A stretch of DNA of 64,000 bases from Thalassospira profundimaris WP0211 (GTDB taxonomy: Bacteria; Pseudomonadota; Alphaproteobacteria; Rhodospirillales; Thalassospiraceae), in NCBI RefSeq assembly GCF_000300275.1, contig NZ_AMRN01000002.1, forward strand, positions 62,001-126,000, written 5' to 3'. The notes under the pieces are model-generated. The model ran no database searches and was not told the origin of the DNA. It saw only the letters and a program-made list of their open reading frames with translations. The translations under genes were made by a program, and so were the position numbers. Below are positions 29,210 through 38,436 of the stretch, piece after piece (position 1 is the stretch's first letter; each line of letters starts with the position of its first letter).

Positions 29210-31063
29210 TTGATCGAAGCAATAAGAACACGCCTGCCGGGTGTCAAAAGCACCTTAAGGCAGGGCCTATTCTTCGCGTTTCTTGGCACCATGACCGTCA
29301 TGGGGGCCACGTCACCTGCTGTTGCCAGCACGCAGGAACAGGCAGCCCTTGGCAGCCCGGTTCTGGATGACGCGCTTTCGACCGTAATCCCCAAACCACT
29401 TTCCGAACGTGACGCCGAACTTTACGAACAGATTTTTGCCGTTCAGGAACAGGGCCGTTGGCAAGATGCCGACCGCCTGATTTCGCGCCTGTCTGATGAT
29501 GTCCTGATGGGGCATGTGATGGCGCAGCGTTATCTGCATCCGACGGCCTACCGTTCGCGTTACAAGGAACTAAAAGACTGGCTTGCCAGCTATGCAGATC
29601 ATCCGCAGGCACCGCGCATCTACAAACTTGCGCTGACACGTCGCGGATCGGCCAATTATCCGAAAAAGCCTGTGGGCAGCTATGTTTCGGGTGCCGGTTA
29701 TGATTACGAGAACATCACGCCCTATTATCACAAGTCGTCCAAGAAGCTGTCGTCCAAGCAACGTTCGCGCGTCGCGACCCTGAAAAGTCGCATTCGCCAT
29801 CGCATCGGCAGTGGCTGGCCGACCGGCGCGCTGGAAGTTCTTGAAAGTGATGAGGCACAGCGTCTTTTTGATGCCTATGAGCAGGACCACGCCAAGGCGG
29901 CAATTGCATCTGGGTACTATTACTTTGGCAAACCGGACCTTGCGTTGAAATATGCCGGTGAAGCGGCAAAGCGTTCGGGCAAGTATCTGCCGCAGGCGCA
30001 TTGGACGGCGGGCCTGACCGCGTGGCGTCTGGGCAAGATGGATGAATCGCACGCCCATTTCGCAGCCCTGAGTACCAATAAATATGCATCCAGCTGGACC
30101 CGGACCGCAGGTGCGTTCTGGGCAGGGCGTATTGATCTGGCCGCAGGCCGGTTCGAAGAGGCCGATGCCATGTTGAACCGCGCGGCGGAATATCCGCGCT
30201 CGTTCTATGGTCAGTTGGCGATGCGCGCCCTTGGCCGTGACGATGTCTTTGACTGGGACAGCCTGGAGCTTGATGAAAACCGCGCCAACAAGCTGAAGCT
30301 AGATCCGCATGGGCGTCGTGCGCTTTCGCTGTTGCAGATCGGGCAGCGCGATGAAGCCGAACGTGAATTGCGCAAGGCCGCGGCAAAAGATGATGATTCG
30401 CTGCGCCGTGCAGTTCTGGCGCTGACTGATACCGCCAACTTTGCATCGCTGACCATGCGCCTTGGCAGCTATATCGCCCAGAAGACTGGTGAAGTGTTTG
30501 TAAACGCGCTTTATCCGGTCCCGCCATGGGAGCCGGAAGGTGGTTACGAAGTTGACCGGGCGGTGATTTATGCCTTCATGCGTCAGGAATCAGGTTTCAA
30601 TACCGACGCCCGCAGTCATGCCGGTGCGCGTGGTTTGATGCAACTGATGCCGGCAACGGCAAGCTATATCGGCAATACCCGTTACCGGGGTGAAAAGCGT
30701 GCCGAGCTGTATCAGCCGGAAATCAACCTGTCGCTGGGGCAGAAATATGTTGATCACCTGCTTGAACAGAATGGCGTTGATAACGGCTTCTTGCAGTTGA
30801 TGGCGGCCTATAATGGTGGCATTGGCAATCTTGGTCGCTGGCAGAAGGCGCTTAAGGACAATGTCGATCCGCTGTATTTCATCGAAAGCATTCCGTCGCG
30901 CGAAACCCGACTGTTCATCGAACGCGTAATGGCAAACCTTTGGATGTATCGTTCGCGGTTCGGTCAGGAAACGCCGTCGCTTGATCTTCTTGCAGCCGGT
31001 GAATGGCCAACCTATCAGCCGCAGGATCAGGAAAATGATCGCGGACTGACGGCCCAGCGTTAA
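29210..31063 (+). CDS. Soluble lytic murein transglycosylase
   Basis: This periplasmic enzyme cuts peptidoglycan glycan strands, leaving 1,6-anhydro-muramoyl ends. Residues about 1-40 form a signal peptide ending near SPAVAST. The next 400 residues are helical repeats forming the superhelical U and L domains of Slt70-type proteins (for example YFGKPDLALKYAGEAAKRSG). The catalytic SLT domain is near the C-terminus: AFMRQESGFNTDARSHAGA holds the catalytic glutamate, followed by RGLMQLMPATASYI and MAAYNGGIGNLGRW. No ATG is suitable; TTG 29210, with GGGGA upstream, is preferred over TTG 29195. The leader contains a CCGTTGC/GCAACGG stem (29109-29141). Confidence 0.92.
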   Translation: MIEAIRTRLPGVKSTLRQGLFFAFLGTMTVMGATSPAVASTQEQAALGSPVLDDALSTVIPKPLSERDAELYEQIFAVQEQGRWQDADRLISRLSDDVLMGHVMAQRYLHPTAYRSRYKELKDWLASYADHPQAPRIYKLALTRRGSANYPKKPVGSYVSGAGYDYENITPYYHKSSKKLSSKQRSRVATLKSRIRHRIGSGWPTGALEVLESDEAQRLFDAYEQDHAKAAIASGYYYFGKPDLALKYAGEAAKRSGKYLPQAHWTAGLTAWRLGKMDESHAHFAALSTNKYASSWTRTAGAFWAGRIDLAAGRFEEADAMLNRAAEYPRSFYGQLAMRALGRDDVFDWDSLELDENRANKLKLDPHGRRALSLLQIGQRDEAERELRKAAAKDDDSLRRAVLALTDTANFASLTMRLGSYIAQKTGEVFVNALYPVPPWEPEGGYEVDRAVIYAFMRQESGFNTDARSHAGARGLMQLMPATASYIGNTRYRGEKRAELYQPEINLSLGQKYVDHLLEQNGVDNGFLQLMAAYNGGIGNLGRWQKALKDNVDPLYFIESIPSRETRLFIERVMANLWMYRSRFGQETPSLDLLAAGEWPTYQPQDQENDRGLTAQR

Positions 31064-31078
31064 GCACAATTATCTGCG

Positions 31079-31366
31079 ATGACAGCCAGTAACGGCGACA
31101 CCCCGCAAAAGCATCCATCACATGACAAGGACCGTCGCCCGGATCAGGGGACGGTCCTTGATCGTATCAAGATGCCGCCCATGAGCGGCGAAGAAGCTTT
31201 GCGACGGTTTAACGAGGGGCAGTCATCGGCAAATGGCGCCGGGAATGCGACGCAGCCGGGCGAGCTTGAAAACCTTCATCCGATCATCAAACTGATGGCA
31301 CTGGGCGGGACATTGGTTCTGATTGTCGCGGTGTTGCTCGGGGTGCTTTATCTGTTTGCGGCCTAG
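31079..31366 (+). CDS. Hypothetical small membrane protein
   Basis: A 95-residue frame follows the transglycosylase gene by 15 bases. The N-terminal two thirds are polar, rich in Asp, Gly, Lys and Pro, and probably disordered. A single hydrophobic helix occupies about residues 72-94 (IKLMALGGTLVLIVAVLLGV), so the product is tail-anchored. I recognise no family. Codon use looks like that of its neighbours, and the coupling to the transglycosylase argues that it is a real gene, possibly with a cell-wall-related role. Confidence 0.6.
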   Translation: MTASNGDTPQKHPSHDKDRRPDQGTVLDRIKMPPMSGEEALRRFNEGQSSANGAGNATQPGELENLHPIIKLMALGGTLVLIVAVLLGVLYLFAA

Positions 31367-31381
31367 TTCCCGCAATACAGA

Positions 31382-32098
31382 CTAGTCGGCGCTGATCACG
31401 GCATCGGCACTGGATTGCAGGGCCTTGATTTCGCTTTCGGTGGCATTGCCAAGCGGGTCATCCTTGGGAAGGTCGCGATAAAGGTCGCTAAGCACGCGAA
31501 GCGCCTGATCGGATTTGCCATTTTGTTTCAGCATCATGCCGTAATAGTAGCGCGCCAACAGATGGTTGGGCATTTGCCCGAGGGCATGAAGCACAAGATC
31601 GCGTGATGTACTGTCGATCTGGCCATCCTGGGCGGTGATGCGGGTATCGGCATATTCAATGGCAAGCAACGGATTGTGCCCCGAAAGGGCGTAGGCCTGC
31701 GCAAAGGCGGCAACGGCGCGCTCAATATTGCCAAGGCGCAGCGATCCACGCGCCAGGGCGACCCAGCCTTGAAGATTGCGCGGGTTTACCTCAAGCGAGA
31801 CGACAATCTGATTAAGCAAGCGCCTGATCTGTTGATCGGTTTTGAAATCCGGGTCGGTGGCGTTGTCGGCAACGGCGGCGGCTGCGGCGAGGTTGCGTTC
31901 ACCGGCACGGTCTGCATAGGGCCGCGATGGCAGGGTTGGGCTGGCAATGATCGCATAAAGACCCAGTGCCGCGACGATCGGCAGTGCGGCAAACGTCACA
32001 CGGCGCGCACGGGATCCGTGCCCGTCGGATTTCGGCAGGCTTGCATAGAGTGCAGAACCCGCCAGAACTGCCAGAACCGTCAAGCCAACCCAGATCAC
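31382..32098 (-). CDS. ccmI: Cytochrome c maturation protein CcmI-like (TPR)
   Basis: CcmI presents apocytochrome c to the haem ligation complex. This 238-residue protein starts with two hydrophobic helices (residues 2-20 and 33-52), followed by a periplasmic TPR part (PRNLQGWVALARGSLRLGN and NHLLARYYYGMMLKQNG). That is the CcmI layout, although sequence conservation of the family is low, so the call rests on layout and position as last gene of the ccm operon. It lies 46 bases after ccmH. It is convergent with the small membrane protein gene, with only 15 bases between them and no clear terminator seen. Confidence 0.82.
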   Translation of the reverse strand: MIWVGLTVLAVLAGSALYASLPKSDGHGSRARRVTFAALPIVAALGLYAIIASPTLPSRPYADRAGERNLAAAAAVADNATDPDFKTDQQIRRLLNQIVVSLEVNPRNLQGWVALARGSLRLGNIERAVAAFAQAYALSGHNPLLAIEYADTRITAQDGQIDSTSRDLVLHALGQMPNHLLARYYYGMMLKQNGKSDQALRVLSDLYRDLPKDDPLGNATESEIKALQSSADAVISAD

Positions 32099-32144
32099 GC
32101 GAAACCTCCGACCGGTTGACGATATGTCAGGCGATCACGTTTCA

Positions 32145-32645
32145 TCAGGACTTGCCGTCATCATTTGAAGTGCCAAGAAGTTCGTCCAGACGTTCCTGTT
32201 CGTCCTTTGACAGGGATGCAGATGCCGGGGAACCTTCGCGCTGCTTGCGGCGATAGAATGCAAAGACCGCTAGCAAGGCCAGCACCACCAGAACAGCCGG
32301 GCTTGCCCAAAGAATATAGGTTTCCGGTTTTAGCGGCGGGTTCAAAAGAACATAGTCGCCATAGCGCGCAACGATATAGTCAATGACCTCTTCATTATCG
32401 TCGCCGGCAACAAGGCGTTCACGCACCAGCACGCGCAGATCACGCGCCAGTTCGGCATCAGAATCATCAATCGACTGGTTTTGACAGACAAGGCAGCGCA
32501 GTTCCTTGCTGATTTCGCGCGCGCGTTCTTCAAGAACCGGGTTGGACAGCATTTCATCGGGGTTGACCGCAAATGCCGGGTTCGATGCAATGACCGGAAC
32601 CAGAATGGCAAGTGCGCCAAAAACAAGTTTGAAGCGGCTTATCAT
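32145..32645 (-). CDS. ccmH: Cytochrome c maturation protein CcmH
   Basis: CcmH is a membrane-anchored thiol oxidoreductase that reduces apocytochrome c thiols before haem attachment. The redox motif is LRCLVCQNQSIDDSDA near residues 49-64, exactly the family LRCxxCQ signature. A signal peptide precedes it (ending NPAFAV), and one membrane helix follows at about 108-128. The C-terminal charged tail is typical. The start codon overlaps the ccmG stop (four bases), showing translational coupling. Confidence 0.94.
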   Translation of the reverse strand: MISRFKLVFGALAILVPVIASNPAFAVNPDEMLSNPVLEERAREISKELRCLVCQNQSIDDSDAELARDLRVLVRERLVAGDDNEEVIDYIVARYGDYVLLNPPLKPETYILWASPAVLVVLALLAVFAFYRRKQREGSPASASLSKDEQERLDELLGTSNDDGKS

Positions 32646-33178
32646 CCCTTTAACTCCGCGATTTTCGGCAGCAGGACCTTTTCAAGGACTTCGACCGTAA
32701 CGGGCCCGACATGCTTGTATCTGATTTGGCCGGTGCCATCGATGATGAAGGTCTCCGGCACGCCATAAACGCCAAAGTCAATACCGGTCCGGCCCGACAG
32801 ATCCATGCCGACAGCGGCATAGGGATCGCCAAGTTCGGCCAGCCATTTCACGCCGTCTTCGGGATCCTTTTCCTTGTAATTCAGGCCATAGACCGGAACG
32901 TCGGCTTCGCGCGACAGGCGTTTGATCAGCGGATGTTCTGCGCGGCACGGGACGCACCAGCTTGCAAAGACGTTCAGAACCGATACCTCGCCCTTGGTCA
33001 GATCCGCACGCGACAGGCCCTTATCCCGACCCGGTAGTGGCGGCAGCGAGAATTCCGGTGCCGGTTTATCGATCAGGACCGATGGCACAACCGATGCATC
33101 CTTGTCGATGTTTAACAAGAACACCCCGGCTAGTGCGGCAAACAAAACCAGCGGAATGACAGCGATCGAAAATCTCAT
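32642..33178 (-). CDS. ccmG: Thiol:disulfide interchange protein CcmG/DsbE
   Basis: CcmG keeps apocytochrome c and CcmH reduced in the periplasm. After an N-terminal anchor helix (residues 3-21) comes a thioredoxin fold with the motif FASWCVPCRAEHP. The acidic and GVYGVPETFIIDGTG blocks that distinguish CcmG from other thioredoxins are present. ATG 33178 is preferred because GGAG lies upstream and it gives a normal 178-residue protein beginning with the anchor. The frame is open to 33238, inside ccmF. It overlaps the ccmF stop by four bases. Confidence 0.94.
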   Translation of the reverse strand: MRFSIAVIPLVLFAALAGVFLLNIDKDASVVPSVLIDKPAPEFSLPPLPGRDKGLSRADLTKGEVSVLNVFASWCVPCRAEHPLIKRLSREADVPVYGLNYKEKDPEDGVKWLAELGDPYAAVGMDLSGRTGIDFGVYGVPETFIIDGTGQIRYKHVGPVTVEVLEKVLLPKIAELKG

Positions 33179-35244
33179 GAAGCGGGAACTCCAGTCTTCT
33201 TGAAGCGCAGGATTACGCGCGTGAGGATGCTGAAACATCCACCGATCAACATCAATAACATGCCACCCCAGACCCAGGGCATCATGGGCAAATAATGAAC
33301 CGTTACCACCCGGCCACCGTCATCATCACGGTCACCGATCGAGACATGCAGATCGCCATCGCGACCATGCCAGATATCGGCTTCACGGGTTTCAACGCCA
33401 CGGATCGGGTAATAGCGAATTTCAGGGAACAGTTCGGTGACCGGCAGGGAATGCCGATACAGGATAAAGGTCGCCTGACGGGTGGCATAGTTTTCACCGG
33501 CCAAAAGCGAGACACCTTCATATTGCAGGTTATAGGGGCCTGCCTGAATGCTTTGTCCGGCACGGGCAGAGACAACAACCTGTTCTTCCCAGATGCTGCT
33601 GGCCGATCCACCGGCAATCAGGATTGCAAGGCCGATATGGGAAAGGGTCATGCTGATATAGCGCGGACCCAGAAGTTGCAGGTTGCGATATTTGCTTTCG
33701 CCGTATTCAGGGTGGCGCCAAAGCCGTGCCCACAGATCACTTAGCGAAGCGGTCAGAACCCAACCGGCAAGACCGATACCGATCAGCGGTGCGGGTGACA
33801 GATCGATAAAGCGGATGGAAACGAACAGCACCGTGATGAGCGACAGGATGGCTGCAAGCTTCATGCGCCGCCCGATCATCCAGACTTCATCCTGTCGCCA
33901 ACGCAGTGCCGGGGCAAAGGCCATCAGAAACAGCAAGGGCAGAACAATCGGGATCAGAGCTTTGACATAGAACGGCGCGCCAACCGTGATCGGGTCGCCC
34001 GTAATCCATTGCAAAACCAGTGGATAAATCGTTCCGATCAGCACGACGGCGGCAACCAGCGACAGCATGACGCTGTTAAGGAACATCGCACTTTCGCGCG
34101 AAATGACATCAAAACCGCGACCATCGCCCATCTGATCGACAGATCGCCAAAACAGGTAATAGGCGACCGCAAACACCAGACAGAACGCAACCAGAAGACC
34201 GGTACTGTCAATCGGCAGAAGCTGTGTTTCGGGCAGGGGCGCAAACAGATCTGATCGGGTCAGGTAGACCCCGAACCATCCCACCGCAAGCGTCGTTATG
34301 CCCAGAAAGGCTGTCCAGGCGCGCAGGGTTTCGGTTTTTTCCAGAACAGCCCGGCAATGCAAAAGGGCGGTTGCCAGCAACCATGGCAACAGAAGGCTGT
34401 TTTCCGCCGTATCCCAGTACCACCAGCCACCCCATGCCTGTTCGCTGTAGGAGCGATAGGCATTGATCGCAATTGCGGTGCCAAGGCAGACCCAGGAAAT
34501 GATGGTCCAGGATCGCATGGTTTCGGCAAACCGGCGGTCAATCTTGCGGTCAAGCAAACCGGCCAGTGTCATGGCAAAGATACCGGCAAGGCCCGCCAGA
34601 CCAAGATAAAGGAACGGTTCGCGCAGGACTTTAAGAAGGTCCTGGCTTTGCGGGTTCATCCCCCGACCATCAAGCGGCGCAACAGTGACGCGCAGGAACG
34701 GGTCGGCATCAATCAGTGTCACGACACCAAGAATTGCGATCAATGCGCCAAGAACGGAAAGGGCATTGCGCGCAAAGCGATCCGTACAGATGGCCACGGA
34801 ACTGCGCAGTTGGATGGCAATCAGAAGATTGACCAGTGAAAGGGCCAGAAGCCACAGCAGCATGGCCCCGCCATCGGGGGTAAAGGCCGCCCCAATGCGA
34901 TAAAGCAATGGGGTCGATGAATGACTGACGTTCGATACGATGGGCAGGGTGAAGTCACTGACGATAAAGGCATTAAGCAACGCCCCCTCGGCCAGAAGGC
35001 CAAGTAACAGAATGACCGCAGGCAAAAGAAACAGACTGGACGGTTTTACCGTAGTCTGCCCGAAAGCACCGTCATTATCATCATCATCGGAAAAGTCGGG
35101 GCTGCCAGCTGGTGTGGCAGAAGCCCGTTGGGGTGAGAGCATGCGCAGCGATGCACGTAGCCAAAGCGGGCTGAACAGAACCGCCTGTCCAATTCCCGTG
35201 ACCACCATCAGCAGCAGGGCAAAATGTCCTAACTCTGCAAACAT
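33175..35244 (-). CDS. ccmF: Haem lyase subunit CcmF
   Basis: CcmF is the large membrane component that attaches haem to CxxCH motifs of apocytochromes. The 689-residue protein has about fifteen helices. The haem-handling tryptophan-rich motif WGGWWYWDTAENSLLLPW is intact, and conserved histidines are present around it. Residues about 30-45 contain an acidic insertion (FSDDDDNDGAF) in a cytoplasmic loop, which looks lineage specific. A 132-base gap separates its start from ccmE; no gene is visible there, so it may hold an internal promoter or a ribosome-entry region. Confidence 0.95.
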   Translation of the reverse strand: MFAELGHFALLLMVVTGIGQAVLFSPLWLRASLRMLSPQRASATPAGSPDFSDDDDNDGAFGQTTVKPSSLFLLPAVILLLGLLAEGALLNAFIVSDFTLPIVSNVSHSSTPLLYRIGAAFTPDGGAMLLWLLALSLVNLLIAIQLRSSVAICTDRFARNALSVLGALIAILGVVTLIDADPFLRVTVAPLDGRGMNPQSQDLLKVLREPFLYLGLAGLAGIFAMTLAGLLDRKIDRRFAETMRSWTIISWVCLGTAIAINAYRSYSEQAWGGWWYWDTAENSLLLPWLLATALLHCRAVLEKTETLRAWTAFLGITTLAVGWFGVYLTRSDLFAPLPETQLLPIDSTGLLVAFCLVFAVAYYLFWRSVDQMGDGRGFDVISRESAMFLNSVMLSLVAAVVLIGTIYPLVLQWITGDPITVGAPFYVKALIPIVLPLLFLMAFAPALRWRQDEVWMIGRRMKLAAILSLITVLFVSIRFIDLSPAPLIGIGLAGWVLTASLSDLWARLWRHPEYGESKYRNLQLLGPRYISMTLSHIGLAILIAGGSASSIWEEQVVVSARAGQSIQAGPYNLQYEGVSLLAGENYATRQATFILYRHSLPVTELFPEIRYYPIRGVETREADIWHGRDGDLHVSIGDRDDDGGRVVTVHYLPMMPWVWGGMLLMLIGGCFSILTRVILRFKKTGVPAS

Positions 35245-35376
35245 GTGCGTCTATGACTTCCCCAATAGTTCCCCTGCGCCCTATTGCCCGATCGGTCGGG
35301 TACAGATCAAGGGGCAATGGCCGCGGCTATGTTTTTCTTGCGCGTATGGTCGGGCTTTATGGCGGCAGAATGTGGC

Positions 35377-35865
35377 TTAATTGCGCATTTGTTCGGCGTT
35401 CTTGGCTTCGATTTCTTCCCAATAGCCGCTTTTCTTAAGCGATTCGGCGACTTCAGGGGGCATGTAGTTTTCATCATGCTTGGCCAGAACTTCGGATGCG
35501 ACAAAGGTGCCGTCGCTGTTCATGTGACCTTCGGCGACGACACCCTGACCTTCGCGGAACAGGTCAGGCAAAATCCCGCGATATGAAACCGGCACACTTT
35601 CGGCCATGTCTGTGACGACGAAGGCAATGGTTTGGCCATCATCCTGTTTTGCCACCGACCCTTCAACCACAAGGCCGCCAATCCGCAAACGCTGATCGGG
35701 GTCAATCGGTGATTTTTCGGCGATTTCGGTCGGGCTGAAGAAGAACACCACCGAATCTTCAAATGCCGTCAGCATCAGGGCCGCAGCACTGCCAACGGCG
35801 AGCAAGATGGCCCCGATGACATACATGCGTTGGCGTTTACGGATTTTTGCGCGGGAAAGTGACAC
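35377..35865 (-). CDS. ccmE: Haem chaperone CcmE
   Basis: CcmE carries haem covalently bound to a histidine and hands it to CcmF. The motif HxxxY appears as AKHDENYMPPEV near residues 128-139. An N-terminal anchor helix (about 14-34) precedes the beta-barrel domain. The start is GTG 35865, chosen for the GGAGAA ribosome site and because it gives the family N-terminus SLSRAKIRKRQR; the frame is open to 35988 inside ccmD without similarity. It lies 13 bases after ccmD. Confidence 0.93.
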   Translation of the reverse strand: MSLSRAKIRKRQRMYVIGAILLAVGSAAALMLTAFEDSVVFFFSPTEIAEKSPIDPDQRLRIGGLVVEGSVAKQDDGQTIAFVVTDMAESVPVSYRGILPDLFREGQGVVAEGHMNSDGTFVASEVLAKHDENYMPPEVAESLKKSGYWEEIEAKNAEQMRN

Positions 35866-35878
35866 AGTCGTTCTCCGT

Positions 35879-36076
35879 TCAGGATGCCTGTTGGGTCTTT
35901 TTGGTTCGGCGGGGACGCCGTGATTGCAAAACCGCTTCAAGCTGTTCGCGTTCGATCCGGCTGCTGCGTAAGCCGCGTAGCGTTGCAATCAGCAAAACGA
36001 TCATGGCAAGGGCGGTAACGCCGTAACTTGCCCAGATATAGCCGCCATAGCCGCCCATTGAGAAGAATTCACTCAT
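35879..36076 (-). CDS. ccmD: Haem exporter protein CcmD
   Basis: A 65-residue protein with one membrane helix (about residues 13-35) and a basic C-terminal tail, as usual for CcmD. It helps release haem-loaded CcmE from the CcmABC complex. The N-terminal SMGGYGGYIWASYGVTAL is characteristic. The start overlaps the end of ccmC by four bases. Confidence 0.9.
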   Translation of the reverse strand: MSEFFSMGGYGGYIWASYGVTALAMIVLLIATLRGLRSSRIEREQLEAVLQSRRPRRTKKTQQAS

Positions 36077-36861
36077 TGCTTGGCCTCCGCATTGTGACCC
36101 GCTTCATAGGCTTGTTCTTTTGCCGATGTCGGGGTTTCGGGATCTTCAAACATGCCTGACAGATGCAGGGCGCGAATGCGCCGTTCATTCAGTTCCAGTC
36201 GGACCCTGAGGATCAAAACAACGAAGTAATAGCAGGTGAAACCAAGGATCATCAGGGCAAGCGGCAATTGCATGCTCGGATCGACGGCCGGGCCATCCAT
36301 GCGCACGATCGAGGCTGGTTGATGCAGTGTATTCCACCAGTCGACCGAGAATTTGACAATCGGCACATTGACCGCACCGACAAGGGCCAGCGCCGATCCG
36401 GCCTTTGATCCGCGTTCCGGATCGTCAAAGGCGTTCACCAGCGCCATGTAGCCGAGATAAAGGAACAACAGGATCAGCATCGATGTCAGACGCGCATCCC
36501 ACACCCACCAGGTGCCCCACATCGGTTCGCCCCAAAGCGATCCGGTAATCAGGCAAAGGGCGGTAAAGGTCGCGCCAACCGGTGCGGTGGCGCGCGCGCA
36601 GATATCAGCCAACGGGTGTTTCCAGATCAGGCTCATCGCGCCGCAAATCGCCATGCCGACATAGCAAAACAGCCCCATCCATGCGGCCGGAACATGGATA
36701 TACATGATCCGCACAGTGTGGCCTTGCTGGTAATCAACCGGCGATCCGATCAGGGAAAAATAAAGGCCGGCCGCGATCAGGACCACGGTAAGAGCCGACA
36801 GCCACGGCAGGATCGGGGCTGTAAATTTCAAAAACACACTTGGTTTAGCAAAGCGATGCAT
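36073..36861 (-). CDS. ccmC: Haem-handling protein CcmC
   Basis: CcmC loads haem onto CcmE. The 262-residue protein has six membrane helices and the WWD motif MWGTWWVWDARLTS, plus the conserved histidine in IMYIHVPAAWMG. ATG 36861 has AAGGAT upstream. The frame continues to 36891 but those codons lack similarity. The last 35 residues are charged and cytoplasmic. It lies 60 bases after ccmB. Confidence 0.95.
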   Translation of the reverse strand: MHRFAKPSVFLKFTAPILPWLSALTVVLIAAGLYFSLIGSPVDYQQGHTVRIMYIHVPAAWMGLFCYVGMAICGAMSLIWKHPLADICARATAPVGATFTALCLITGSLWGEPMWGTWWVWDARLTSMLILLFLYLGYMALVNAFDDPERGSKAGSALALVGAVNVPIVKFSVDWWNTLHQPASIVRMDGPAVDPSMQLPLALMILGFTCYYFVVLILRVRLELNERRIRALHLSGMFEDPETPTSAKEQAYEAGHNAEAKQ

Positions 36862-36921
36862 TTTTCTTATCCTTGGTGCGGAAATCCGCAAAGGGTCATC
36901 CCGTCTCGTCGTCTTGTTGTT

Positions 36922-37587
36922 CTATTCCATGGCCTGGCGTACGGCATGGGCGGTGGCAAAGGGTGCGGCTGCCAATGTCAAAAGCAGGATGGCGGCCATG
37001 ATCTGTAATTGCGCGGTCGCCGAAATTCCAAGCAGGGCCGCCTCAACTGCACCGGCCCCGAATATCAGTACCGGAATATATAGTGGTAAAACTAGAAGTG
37101 ATACAAGAACTCCGCCACGTCGCGCGCCAAGTATGAGTGCTGCGCCAATCGCCCCGATCAGGCTCAGTGCCGGTGTACCAAGCAACATGGCGATCATCAA
37201 AGTGACAAAGCCGTCCTGATCCATGTTGAGCATCACGGCCATCAGGGGGGCCGCAATAATCAACGGAAGTCCGGTCGTCAGCCAATGGGCAAGCACCTTG
37301 CCCAGGATCAGAAGTTCGAGTGACACCGGCGATAGCGTTAAAAGTTCAAGCGTTCCATCCTCGTAATCGGCCTGAAACACGCGTTCGAGTGACAGCATGG
37401 CTGCCAGCAGAGCAGAGACCCAGATCACCCCCGATGCGATACGTGCCAGAATGTTGACCTCCGGCCCGACACCGAACGGGAACAGCGTGGTGGTAACAAT
37501 AAAGAACGCCACGACCATCACGGAATCCGCACCCTGCCGCAGGGCCAGGCGCAGATCGCGTTGCAGAATGGCCAGAAAGCCGTTCAT
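36922..37587 (-). CDS. ccmB: Haem ABC exporter membrane protein CcmB
   Basis: CcmB is the permease partner of CcmA in the CcmABCD release complex. The 221-residue sequence has six helices and family blocks RDLRLALRQGADSVMVV, FQADYEDGTLELL and GKVLAHWLTTGLPL. ATG 37587 overlaps the end of ccmA by four bases; the frame is open upstream within ccmA, which is not meaningful. Confidence 0.93.
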   Translation of the reverse strand: MNGFLAILQRDLRLALRQGADSVMVVAFFIVTTTLFPFGVGPEVNILARIASGVIWVSALLAAMLSLERVFQADYEDGTLELLTLSPVSLELLILGKVLAHWLTTGLPLIIAAPLMAVMLNMDQDGFVTLMIAMLLGTPALSLIGAIGAALILGARRGGVLVSLLVLPLYIPVLIFGAGAVEAALLGISATAQLQIMAAILLLTLAAAPFATAHAVRQAME

Positions 37588-38297
37588 TGCGCGGCCTCCT
37601 GCGATGAGGCTGCACGCTTTGTCGGGGCCATGTCCTCGAGTTCGTCCTGCTCTGCCAGCCATTCGACCATCGGGATGGCAAAATCATCCAGATCGAGAAT
37701 GGTCGGGTTTTCGACATCAAGATCGATATGGGTTGAATAGACGACAATGCCACCGCGGCCACGAAATTCGGTGATCAGTTGGGCCAGTTCAGCACAGCTT
37801 TCGCGATCCAGCCCGACGGTGGGTTCATCTAACAACCAAAGATCGCTTTGCCCGATCAGAACGCGGGCAAGGGCGGTGCGCCGTTTCTGGCCACTTGAAA
37901 GATACCGACCGGTAACCCGTGCAAGATGATGGATTTGAAGCGCTGTCAACGCCCGGTCAATCGCTGGGTCAAGATCACGCACGCCGCGCAACTGGCCCCA
38001 CAAACGCAGATTGTCACGCACCGTCAGAACCGGTTTGATCGCATCCTGATGGCCAAGATAATGGGTGCGCGCATGATGGGCTGAACGATCCTCTGCGATG
38101 TTTTCACCGTTCCAGCGAAGGTCGCCCGAACGCGGTGCGACAAGGCCTGCCATCAGGCGCAAAAGGCTTGATTTCCCGGCACCATTTCGACCGCGCAGCA
38201 TCACGGCATCACCGGATTTGGCCGAAAAGGACAGGCCGCCAAATACCAGTCTTTCGCCGCGGAGGCAGGTCAGATCAGAACCGCTAAAATCAGCCAT
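37584..38297 (-). CDS. ccmA: Haem ABC exporter ATP-binding protein CcmA
   Basis: CcmA hydrolyses ATP to release haem-CcmE from CcmC. Walker A is GRNGAGKSSLLR (36-47), the signature loop appears as LSSGQKRRTALAR, Walker B is LWLLDEPTVGLD, and the switch histidine lies in VVYSTHIDL. The signature LSSGQ matches the consensus LSGGQ with one change, common in CcmA. The C-terminal 35 residues are acidic and Ala-rich. It is the first gene of the nine-gene ccm operon; a 10-base palindrome TAACGCGTTA (38345-38354) lies about 50 bases before the start. Confidence 0.94.
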   Translation of the reverse strand: MADFSGSDLTCLRGERLVFGGLSFSAKSGDAVMLRGRNGAGKSSLLRLMAGLVAPRSGDLRWNGENIAEDRSAHHARTHYLGHQDAIKPVLTVRDNLRLWGQLRGVRDLDPAIDRALTALQIHHLARVTGRYLSSGQKRRTALARVLIGQSDLWLLDEPTVGLDRESCAELAQLITEFRGRGGIVVYSTHIDLDVENPTILDLDDFAIPMVEWLAEQDELEDMAPTKRAASSQEAAQ

Positions 38298-38436
38298 ATA
38301 ACCCGTTAGATTGTCTGAAATTCATTCTGTAACATGTCATGATATAACGCGTTACAGCGTATTATTCATGCAATAACCGACAATCGACTGGTTGGCATTG
38401 TTTCAAATCAATCCAAACTCACGATCAAACAGGGAA